This document shows, piece after piece, positions 1 to 4,665 of a stretch of 6,535 bases of DNA. Where the stretch lies: NCBI GenBank assembly GCA_003153855.1, contig PMBM01000048.1, positions 46,771 to 53,305 on the forward strand, in the 5' to 3' direction. The notes under the pieces were generated by a model. It saw only the letters and a program-made list of their open reading frames with translations, did no database searches and had not been told where the DNA came from. The stretch is from Propionibacteriaceae bacterium (GTDB taxonomy: Bacteria; Actinomycetota; Actinomycetes; Propionibacteriales; Propionibacteriaceae). A program made the translations under genes and the position numbers. Every line of letters begins with the position of its first letter. The first letter of the stretch is position 1.

Positions 1-261
1 CTGCGCAGCAAGGGCATCGAGACCGTGGTGCTGAGCGGCTTCCTGACCAACTGTTGCGTCGAGTCGACGATGCGGTCGGCGTACGAGCGGGGCTACGAGG
101 TGATCACGCTCACCGACTGCGTCGCCGGTACGAGCGAGGCCGAGCACGCGAACGCGATCACGTACGACTACCCGATGTTCTCCAAGCCGACGACCTCCAC
201 CGACTTCCTGGCGGCGCTGACCGGCGCATTGGCCTCGGCCGACGCCTCCCGTGGCTACTGA
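1..261 (+). CDS. Isochorismatase-like cysteine hydrolase, C-terminal part (5' end outside window)
   Basis: The frame is open from base 1 to a TGA at 259-261, giving 86 visible residues. They show the C-terminal half of the isochorismatase-like hydrolase fold. Visible residues 13-23 read GFLTNCCVEST, followed by MRSAYERGY and a TDC turn. In this family the Cys directly before Val (visible Cys19, codon 55-57) is the nucleophile, and the T-N-x-C-V context is the hallmark. The tail with YPMFSKPTTSTDFL matches the usual family C-terminus, so the 3' end looks intact. Members hydrolyse isochorismate, nicotinamide, N-carbamoyl compounds or other amides in the cytosol. The substrate cannot be told because the N-terminal catalytic Asp and the Lys lie upstream of the window. 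The GTG at 25 is internal, not a start. The next gene begins 73 bases downstream, with its own promoter. The family is clear; the precise function is unknown. Confidence 0.88.
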   Translation: MRSKGIETVVLSGFLTNCCVESTMRSAYERGYEVITLTDCVAGTSEAEHANAITYDYPMFSKPTTSTDFLAALTGALASADASRGY

Positions 262-322
262 CGGGCACAAGACGTCGCGGTCGTCCGTACTCGGGGACAG
301 ACAACCTGAGCCGTCCTCGCCC

Positions 323-328
323 TAGTGT
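323..328 (+). promoter_or_regulatory. Leaderless-type -10 box (TAGTGT) for the micro-ORF / membrane-protein unit
   Basis: TAGTGT fits the actinobacterial TANNNT -10 consensus. Six bases separate it from the GTG at 335, so transcription would start at or on that GTG. A partial -35 match (CAGACA, 298-303) lies 19 bases upstream, a slightly long spacer. The inference rests on spacing and consensus only. Confidence 0.5.
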
Positions 329-334
329 GACCTC

Positions 335-415
335 GTGAGCGGGGACATGTACGAGGGCGGGATCGATCGGATCCGTACGTGCGCAGGTGTCCTCGCGGAC
401 GGGCCGGCGAGGTGA
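335..415 (+). CDS. Putative 26-residue leaderless small ORF coupled to the downstream membrane protein
   Basis: GTG at 335 opens a frame of 26 codons ending in TGA at 413-415. The peptide starts MSGDMYEGGIDRIR, contains one Cys (residue 16) and ends in GPAR. It has no membrane segment and no domain I recognise. Two features argue that it is translated. A TANNNT -10 box sits exactly six bases before the GTG, as in leaderless actinobacterial transcripts. Its stop codon also overlaps the GTG start of the next gene in a GTGA (412-415), the usual form of translational coupling. The next gene has no good ribosome binding site of its own, which fits reinitiation by ribosomes ending here. It could be a leader peptide or simply a short coupled gene. 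Alternatively the transcript starts elsewhere and the frame is chance. An in-frame ATG at 347 is another possible start. Confidence 0.45.
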   Translation: MSGDMYEGGIDRIRTCAGVLADGPAR

Positions 416-771
416 CGGGCTGGCACCGTACGGAGCGCTGGCTCGCTCTGTTCAGCTTCGTCGCGTCCTTGGCTGCCGTGCTCGGCTGGGTCGGCGCCGT
501 GGCGACTGGATCCGGCGGACTGTCGGTGATCCTGCTGGCCATCACGGTCGCGACGACCCTGTTCGCGGTCCTGTGGGTGATCCGGCCCGATGCGTTGCGT
601 TGGTGGTCAGGGCTTGTCGTGCTCGTCGTCGTGCTCGGTCCGGCCGTCGTCGCGTTCGTGATCCTGTCGGGCGCCATCGCCCACGTCGCGGGCCTGTTCA
701 CCCTCGTCACCATCTGGCTGGCCGCCACGACCGTCGCCCGCCGGTACGAGATGCCGCCCGTCGGCCGCTGA
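412..771 (+). CDS. Small four-helix integral membrane protein, unknown function
   Basis: The 119-residue product is almost entirely hydrophobic. Four membrane segments can be drawn at about residues 11-32, 37-57, 67-87 and 89-109. Short loops include an R-P-D-A-L-R-W-W stretch (58-65), and the Arg-rich tail (R110, R111) is probably cytoplasmic. I recognise no catalytic motif or named family; DUF-type actinobacterial membrane proteins often look like this. I chose GTG 412 because it overlaps the stop of the upstream 26-codon ORF (GTGA) and leaves a compact N-terminus, MTGWHRTERW. The frame is open further upstream to a GTG at 379, which would add an Arg/Pro/Gly-rich extension of 11 residues. 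The stop at 769-771 lies 3 bases from the stop of the converging TetR gene. The long antisense frame here is Arg/Thr-rich and looks like a GC-driven shadow. Confidence 0.72.
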   Translation: MTGWHRTERWLALFSFVASLAAVLGWVGAVATGSGGLSVILLAITVATTLFAVLWVIRPDALRWWSGLVVLVVVLGPAVVAFVILSGAIAHVAGLFTLVTIWLAATTVARRYEMPPVGR

Positions 772-774
772 CAG

Positions 775-1653
775 CTACATCTCGTACAGGGCCTGTGCGG
801 TCACGGCCCAGAGCTGACGTCGTTGCTCGATGGCGCCGGGGGACCAGTCGGCGTCCGGGTCCGGTTCGAGGAAGGCGACGAAGACGGCGGTGAGTCCGTA
901 CATGGGGACCGTCCAGTCGGCGGTCTGCGTGGTCCCGAAGGGGGCTAGCCGCTGGGTGGCCGTCGCCAGCGCCTGGTCGACGAGTGCCTTGACGACGTAG
1001 CCGGTCATGACGGCGCCGGACGTGCTCGACATGAGCTCGTAGCCGATGTCGGCGTCGATGCCGCCCGTCACGCGGTAGCCGATCATGGCGGCGAGGTTGC
1101 GGTACACGCGGGCCCGGCGCGCGACGAAGCGTGCCTCCGCATCGAGCACGGCTGCGGCAGCCGCGTCACGGATCGGGCCGAGGGGCAGGCCGGGCACGGT
1201 CGCCGACAGCGCCACGTACGTACGCCAGCGCGGCGAGCCCCAGATCCGCTCGAACTCGGATCCCGACGAGAGGCGCAGCGCCTCGACGAGCAGGTCTCGG
1301 CGTGCCTGGGCGTCGCTGAGGTCGCGGCTGGCGATGAGCGCGGTGAGCTCGTCGATCAGGCCAGGAGGCTCCACCGTGAGGTCTGTGTCCCGAGCGACAG
1401 CGACGAGGAGATCGGCGAGGAAGAGGTCCTTGTATGGCCAGCGGCGGTACGCGGAGCTTCGTGACACGTCCGCATGGGTGATGACGTTCTCGAGGCTCAC
1501 GTGGTCGAGGCTCACGGTGAGCCCCTGCGACTCGACGAGCGACAGTGCGGTCTGGAGCATCCGCTGCTCGGTCTCGGCGTCGCTGATCCGTTGCCTCCTG
1601 CGGGCTACCCCGGTCGGACCCTGATCTCTCGACGACGTCTTGGTGATCGGCAC
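775..1653 (-). CDS. TetR/AcrR-family transcriptional regulator, long form
   Basis: The 292-residue product carries a TetR-type DNA-binding domain at about residues 27-85. It has a first helix MLQTALSLVESQG and a helix-turn-helix running from about V52 through ADVSRSSAYRRW to K75, followed by DLFLADLL. The A-D-V-S-R-S-S-A-Y-R-R-W block is the recognition-helix region of the family. The rest should be the helical ligand-binding and dimerisation part; at about 200 residues it is larger than in typical TetR proteins of around 200 residues in total. It probably represses its own gene and the divergent DUF2231-like/flavodoxin unit from the shared 1654-1707 region, its ligand being unknown. The start is GTG at 1653: the ATG at 1658-1656 is out of frame, no ribosome binding site is seen, and a TAGACT -10 box lies six bases away, indicating a leaderless mRNA. 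The family assignment is strong; target and ligand are inferred or unknown. Confidence 0.88.
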   Translation of the reverse strand: MPITKTSSRDQGPTGVARRRQRISDAETEQRMLQTALSLVESQGLTVSLDHVSLENVITHADVSRSSAYRRWPYKDLFLADLLVAVARDTDLTVEPPGLIDELTALIASRDLSDAQARRDLLVEALRLSSGSEFERIWGSPRWRTYVALSATVPGLPLGPIRDAAAAAVLDAEARFVARRARVYRNLAAMIGYRVTGGIDADIGYELMSSTSGAVMTGYVVKALVDQALATATQRLAPFGTTQTADWTVPMYGLTAVFVAFLEPDPDADWSPGAIEQRRQLWAVTAQALYEM

Positions 1654-1659
1654 GCCATG

Positions 1660-1665
1660 AGTCTA
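1660..1665 (-). promoter_or_regulatory. Leaderless-type -10 box (TAGACT) for the TetR gene
   Basis: Read on the minus strand, TAGACT occupies -12 to -7 relative to the GTG at 1653, which would therefore be both first base of the transcript and first codon. A weak -35-like TTGGAA (1686-1681) lies 15 bases upstream, or ACTTGG (1688-1683) at 17 bases. The box touches the inverted repeat at 1665-1681, so a repressor bound there would be expected to block it. Confidence 0.5.
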
Positions 1666-1681
1666 CATTGATACATAATGT
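1665..1681. promoter_or_regulatory. Inverted repeat ACATT-N7-AATGT, candidate TetR operator
   Basis: ACATT at 1665-1669 and AATGT at 1677-1681 form a perfect 5-base dyad separated by seven bases. It sits in the only AT-rich patch of the window, between the divergent TetR and DUF2231-like genes. A 17-base dyad is a usual size for a TetR operator. It overlaps the minus-strand -10 box and the likely plus-strand promoter (TACATT at 1664-1669 or CATAAT at 1674-1679). Just downstream, CCAA occurs twice in direct orientation (1683-1686 and 1690-1693). Binding is inferred from position; the arms are short enough that chance is possible. Confidence 0.45.
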
Positions 1682-1696
1682 TCCAAGTACCAAACC

Positions 1697-1703
1697 GAGG
1701 AGG
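1697..1703 (+). promoter_or_regulatory. Strong Shine-Dalgarno (GAGGAGG) that sets the start of the DUF2231-like gene
   Basis: GAGGAGG ends four bases before ATG 1708. It decides the start: the in-frame ATG at 1678 lies upstream of this site and inside the inverted repeat/promoter region, so it is very unlikely to be used. Confidence 0.8.
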
Positions 1704-1707
1704 ATCC

Positions 1708-2166
1708 ATGCCGCTCCATGTCGTCATCGCACACCTCGCGGTGATCGTCGCGCCGCTGACAGCGCTCGTTGCGCTCACCTACGCGGTCCGTCCTCCTGCG
1801 CGGCGCGGGATGCGCTGGCCGCTCGTGCTGGGTGCCGCCGTCAGCATCACGCTCACGATCTGGGCTGCTGACGCGGGCGGCACCCTCTGGAAGTCGCTGA
1901 AGACCGCCGCGGAGGGGCGCGGTACGACCCTGCCGCCCACAGTGTGGGCACACGCCCACGGCTCCGACCTCTTCACGGTCGCCGTCGTCGCCCTCGCCAT
2001 CACGGTGCTGGCGCTCGTCTGGTGGCTGCTGCGTCCAGGGCGTACGCAGACGGTGTGGGCCGTCGTCGCGGCCGTCCTGCTCGGCCTCGCAGCGATCGCC
2101 ACGCTCGTCACCGCGGGCATCGTCCTCGACCAGGCGATGACTGCTGTCTGGTCCACCCAACCCTGA
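1708..2166 (+). CDS. DUF2231-like four-helix membrane protein
   Basis: The 152-residue product has four predicted membrane helices: about 4-27, 37-53, 86-109 and 116-139. It opens MPLHVVIAHLAVIVAPL, with His4 and His9 at the first helix. A G-x-L-W-K-S-L-K stretch and an Ala/His/Gly-rich loop (HAHGSD, about 82-87) precede helix 3, and it ends near LDQAMTAVW. The early His-containing helix, the four-helix topology and the Ala-Val-Trp close to the C-terminus resemble DUF2231 membrane proteins, some of which are thought to bind haem. I rate that family link as probable, not certain. It is followed 23 bases later by the flavodoxin-like gene, so the two are almost certainly one operon, divergent from the TetR gene. 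A membrane redox partner for the flavoprotein is a reasonable but unproven idea. The start is fixed by GAGGAGG at 1697-1703. Confidence 0.75.
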   Translation: MPLHVVIAHLAVIVAPLTALVALTYAVRPPARRGMRWPLVLGAAVSITLTIWAADAGGTLWKSLKTAAEGRGTTLPPTVWAHAHGSDLFTVAVVALAITVLALVWWLLRPGRTQTVWAVVAAVLLGLAAIATLVTAGIVLDQAMTAVWSTQP

Positions 2167-2173
2167 AGAGAAT

Positions 2174-2180
2174 GAAGGAG
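2174..2180 (+). promoter_or_regulatory. Shine-Dalgarno (GAAGGAG) of the flavodoxin-like gene
   Basis: GAAGGAG lies nine bases before ATG 2190. It overlaps the alternative in-frame ATG at 2172, which would add MKETAV and would have no ribosome binding site of its own, so 2190 is the better start. Confidence 0.7.
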
Positions 2181-2189
2181 ACTGCTGTC

Positions 2190-2669
2190 ATGCGCGCACT
2201 CGTCGTTGTTGAGTCGTGGTTCGGGAACACTGCAGAGATCGCCGAGGCCATCGCGGACGGCCTTCGGGAAGCCGGGGCGGACGTCGACGTCACCACTGCC
2301 GCATCCGCACCGCACGAACCGTCCGCCGACCTCGTCGTCGTGGCCGCCCCCACGCACAACCTCGGCCTGCCCTCACCCGCCAGTCGCGGAAAGGCCGTCG
2401 AAGGCGGTGGCAGCGGCGACGACGTGGGCGTTCGCGAGTGGCTGGAGACGGCGACCCCCACAGCCGCTCGGCTCACCTGCGTGGACACCGTCGTCGCCAG
2501 CATGTTCTCCGGCTCGGCGGCCAAGGCCGCTCAGAAGCTGGCGCGCCGTCGGGGCTGGCACGCGGACCGCGGGCCCAGCTTCCTCGTGGGTGGCACCAAG
2601 GGACCGCTCGCCTCGGACGCGATCGAGACGGCGCTCGCGCTGGGACGCCGTCTCGGTTCACAGGCCTGA
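2190..2669 (+). CDS. Flavodoxin-fold protein (FMN-binding, short)
   Basis: The 159-residue product has the length and order of a flavodoxin. Beta strand 1 (MRALVVVES) runs into a phosphate-binding loop ESWFGNT (8-14), the equivalent of the flavodoxin T/S-x-T-G-x-T loop, and then the first helix AEIAEAIADGL. A second strand, DLVVVAAPTHNLGLPSP (47-63), supplies the usual flavin-ring loop with Pro-Thr-His. The segment VVASMFSGSAAKAAQKL and the C-terminal FLVGGTKGPL complete the alternating fold. Flavodoxin-like proteins carry FMN and shuttle electrons or reduce quinones in the cytosol. The loop lacks the canonical second Thr (W-F-G-N-T instead of T-G-N-T), as is common in actinobacterial 'flavodoxin family' proteins. 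Co-transcription with the DUF2231-like membrane protein and probable control by the divergent TetR suggest an inducible redox role. The exact partner is unknown. Confidence 0.85.
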   Translation: MRALVVVESWFGNTAEIAEAIADGLREAGADVDVTTAASAPHEPSADLVVVAAPTHNLGLPSPASRGKAVEGGGSGDDVGVREWLETATPTAARLTCVDTVVASMFSGSAAKAAQKLARRRGWHADRGPSFLVGGTKGPLASDAIETALALGRRLGSQA

Positions 2670-2814
2670 CACGTACGAATCTGGTGACCGCTTGATCGGC
2701 CACGCGTCGCGCCAGCAGCGCAGGAGCAGCACGAGCACCCACGTCGAGCGAGGGTTCCGGTGGCCCGTGCGTCAAGGCGCGGTGACGTTCCTGTTCGAGG
2801 ACTGTTAGGGCCCA

Positions 2815-2822
2815 CCGATCGG
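2815..2822. repeat. Palindrome CCGATCGG inside a GGGCC...GGCCC dyad, upstream of the hydrolase promoter
   Basis: CCGATCGG is a perfect 8-base palindrome. It is overlapped by GGGCC (2808-2812) and GGCCC (2821-2825), which can pair around an 8-base loop. It lies about 25 bases before the -10 box of the alpha/beta hydrolase gene, so it could be an operator at the -35 region. It could equally form a hairpin ending transcription from the flavodoxin gene, but no T-run follows. Apart from this and the -10 box, the 190-base gap 2670-2859 shows no supported gene. Confidence 0.3.
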
Positions 2823-2846
2823 CCCGTCCAGGCGGCACGAGCGCCC

Positions 2847-2852
2847 TACCGT
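2847..2852 (+). promoter_or_regulatory. Leaderless-type -10 box (TACCGT) for the alpha/beta hydrolase gene
   Basis: TACCGT fits TANNNT and ends seven bases before ATG 2860. There is no purine-rich ribosome binding site before this ATG (only CGGATGC), which supports a leaderless or nearly leaderless transcript. No convincing -35 is visible. Confidence 0.5.
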
Positions 2853-2859
2853 CGGATGC

Positions 2860-3789
2860 ATGGCCAGGATTCGCAGGATTCGCCGACGCCGAGTGATCGT
2901 CGTCACGTTGCTCGTCGTCGTCGCTCTCGTCGGTCTGCTCGTGGTCGGCCGGATCGTCCGTCAGCACCGGGAGACCGTCGGCGCCCCGGTGGCAGGGACC
3001 TCCGTCGCGACGGGCATGCAGACCATCTCCTACGGGTCGTCGCCCGACCAGGTGTACGACGTGTGGCCGGCGCAGGGCGTCAGTGCGCCGGCACCGCTGG
3101 TGATGTTCGTCCACGGCGGCGGCTGGACCAACGGCAGCAAGGACTCGGCCAGCGGCCCGTACACGTCGAGCTACTACCCGGCGGAGGGGTACGTGTACGC
3201 GTCGATCAACTACCGGCTCGTACCGTCCGTCACGGTCGAGGACGAGGCCAGTGACGTGGCGGCGGCGCTGAAGTCACTGCTCGACCGCGCGACCGAGCTC
3301 GGCATCGACCCTAGCCGCGTCGTGATCATGGGACACAGCGCCGGAGCGCACCTCGTGGCGCTCGTCGGTACGGACGAGACGTACCTCGCAGGCGTCGGCC
3401 TGTCCGAGTCGTCGCTGCGCGGGGTCATCGCGATCGACGGCGCCGCGTACGACGTCCCGAAGCAGATCGCTGCGGGCGGCATCATGCACGACCGGTACCT
3501 GGAGGCCTTCGGCTCCGACCCCGCGCGACAGCTCGCACTGTCACCGGCCTCCCACGTGGCGGCTCCGAACGCGCCGGCCTTCCTGCTGCCGCACGTACAG
3601 CGCCCCGACGGCATCGCGCAGGCGGACGAGCTCGCCGCGGCTCTGAAGGCAGCCGGTACGAACGCGGAGGAGGCCGGCTTCCCGGGCACTGGTCTCGCGG
3701 GCCACGCGGAGATCAACCGCCGACTCGGCGACCCGACGTACGCGGAGACTCCGGTCGTCGACGCCTGGCTCGCGAAGGTGTTCGCCTGA
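2860..3789 (+). CDS. Membrane-anchored alpha/beta hydrolase (esterase/lipase, HSL or kynurenine-formamidase-like)
   Basis: The 309-residue product has an Arg-rich N-terminus (seven Arg in residues 3-11) and one hydrophobic helix at about 12-30. This looks like a signal anchor or an uncleaved signal peptide; no lipobox Cys and no twin-arginine consensus are present. The catalytic domain from about residue 55 shows HGGGW (85-89), the oxyanion-hole motif of hormone-sensitive-lipase and BD-FAE type esterases. The nucleophile elbow GHSAG (158-162) gives Ser160. Asp250 in PHVQRPDG and His282 in GHAEINRRLG are likely completing residues of the triad. Such enzymes cleave carboxyl esters or N-formyl amides; the substrate is not evident. 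The anchor suggests that it acts on the outer face of the membrane. It probably forms a single-gene transcript and converges on the HAD gene. The family and serine-hydrolase mechanism are secure; the subfamily is moderately so. Confidence 0.88.
   Translation: MARIRRIRRRRVIVVTLLVVVALVGLLVVGRIVRQHRETVGAPVAGTSVATGMQTISYGSSPDQVYDVWPAQGVSAPAPLVMFVHGGGWTNGSKDSASGPYTSSYYPAEGYVYASINYRLVPSVTVEDEASDVAAALKSLLDRATELGIDPSRVVIMGHSAGAHLVALVGTDETYLAGVGLSESSLRGVIAIDGAAYDVPKQIAAGGIMHDRYLEAFGSDPARQLALSPASHVAAPNAPAFLLPHVQRPDGIAQADELAAALKAAGTNAEEAGFPGTGLAGHAEINRRLGDPTYAETPVVDAWLAKVFA
2866..2883 (+). repeat. Tandem 9-base repeat (AGGATTCGC x2) encoding Arg-Ile-Arg twice
   Basis: Two perfect head-to-tail copies occupy 2866-2874 and 2875-2883, within codons 3-8 of the alpha/beta hydrolase gene. 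They add RIR-RIR to the positively charged segment before the membrane helix. Being in-frame and tandem, they look like a slippage duplication, and copy number would change only the charge and length of this segment. Confidence 0.8.
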
Positions 3790-3792
3790 GCC

Positions 3793-3809
3793 GGCTCTTC
3801 GGTCGAGCC
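3793..3809. terminator. Weak hairpin between convergent genes, possible bidirectional terminator
   Basis: GGCTC (3793-3797) and GAGCC (3805-3809) pair around the loop TTCGGTC, just after the alpha/beta hydrolase stop and before the HAD stop. A second GC-rich dyad (GCGCG 3821-3825, CGCGC 3838-3842) follows, with a 12-base loop. Neither has a T-run, so function as an intrinsic terminator is uncertain. The position between two convergent 3' ends is the main argument. Confidence 0.3.
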
Positions 3810-3853
3810 ACGACTTCCGTGCGCGCGTTCCGCAGCACGCGCTCGTGGGCGAT

Positions 3854-4609
3854 TCAGCGGAGCAACAGGTCCGCCAGCTCCGCGACGCCGTGGAGCCGGG
3901 CGTGGTCGAAGTCGGCGTGGAGGTCGTACGGGTCCAGCTGTACAGGGATCATGCCGGCTGCCCGAGCGCCATGGACGTCGGCATGAACGGTGTCCCCGAC
4001 GTACACGGTTCGTGCCGGCGATGTGCCCAGAGCGGCCAGCGCGGGTTCGAAGATCGCAGGGTCGGGCTTCGCGTGACCGACGACCGTCGAGTCCACGATC
4101 GCGGCCACCTGCGTGAAAGGGCCGGGCCCGACCTGACAGATCCCGAACCGCGTCATCTCGACCTCGGCCGTGCCGTCGTTGTTGCTCACGATCGCGACAG
4201 GAACGCCGGCGGCCGCAATGCGGTGGAACGCCGCGATGTTCTCGGAGAGCAGCTGTCGCCAGACCTCACGCACCTCGAGCTTCGTGACCACCCTGAGGAC
4301 GGCGTCCAGGGCGTCCTCGAGCTGCTCGTCGGTGACATCGAGCCCGCGAAGGTAGCCGCGTTCCCACGAGAGCCAGAGGTCCTTCTCGTACTCGTCGATG
4401 CGCGCGCGGTCGGTCAGAAGGTCGGACATGGCGCGTACGGCCAGGTGGTGGGCGCGGTGGTAGGCGTCCGGACCCTGCGGGGCCGAGAAGCCCGCGGCCC
4501 GAAGAGCCCCGCCGATGACCTCGTGGTGCCGGACGGTGAACACACCGCCGATGTCGAACACCACAGCGTCGACGACGGCCGGATTGATGAAGGATGGGTC
4601 AACGGGCAC
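3854..4609 (-). CDS. HAD-superfamily hydrolase (subfamily IA-like phosphatase)
   Basis: The 251-residue product has all four HAD motifs in order. Motif I is VVFDIGGVF with nucleophile Asp19. Motif II is VAIVSNND with Ser142. Motif III is Lys181 in GHAKPDP. Motif IV is GDTVHAD (205-211). An all-helical cap lies at about 28-125, between motifs I and II, typical of C1-cap, subfamily IA enzymes such as phosphoglycolate phosphatase, haloacid dehalogenase or YihX. Motif I has Gly21 instead of the usual second Asp, as in the D-L-G-N/G-V group. The most likely activity is removal of phosphate from a small metabolite in the cytosol. The start is GTG 4609, because TACTGT ends exactly six bases upstream (leaderless type) and motif I follows at the normal distance. 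The frame stays open far upstream, but that part overlaps the DinB gene in another frame and is not credible. Confidence 0.87.
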   Translation of the reverse strand: MPVDPSFINPAVVDAVVFDIGGVFTVRHHEVIGGALRAAGFSAPQGPDAYHRAHHLAVRAMSDLLTDRARIDEYEKDLWLSWERGYLRGLDVTDEQLEDALDAVLRVVTKLEVREVWRQLLSENIAAFHRIAAAGVPVAIVSNNDGTAEVEMTRFGICQVGPGPFTQVAAIVDSTVVGHAKPDPAIFEPALAALGTSPARTVYVGDTVHADVHGARAAGMIPVQLDPYDLHADFDHARLHGVAELADLLLR

Positions 4610-4615
4610 GGGCTC

Positions 4616-4621
4616 ACAGTA
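4616..4621 (-). promoter_or_regulatory. Leaderless-type -10 box (TACTGT) for the HAD gene
   Basis: Read on the minus strand, TACTGT is followed by GAGCCC and then the GTG start at 4609, placing the box at -12 to -7. It lies in the 56-base gap after the DinB gene, so the HAD gene can be transcribed independently even if read-through from upstream also occurs. No clear -35 is seen. Confidence 0.5.
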
Positions 4622-4665
4622 CCGATCGCCCGGGACGGCGCCGGACGGCCTTGGCGCGCGGGCGG

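Noticed and set aside
255..728. Minus-strand frame opposite the small membrane protein
   Set aside because: The translation is Thr/Arg/Ser-rich with no motif. The plus strand gives four clean membrane helices and a coupled start.
1085..1624. Plus-strand frame antisense to the TetR gene
   Set aside because: It is an Arg/Ser/Ala-rich shadow without any domain, and the TetR helix-turn-helix is unmistakable on the other strand.
1678..1707. Earlier ATG (1678) for the DUF2231-like gene
   Set aside because: It lies within the dyad/promoter region and upstream of the strong GAGGAGG site that serves ATG 1708.
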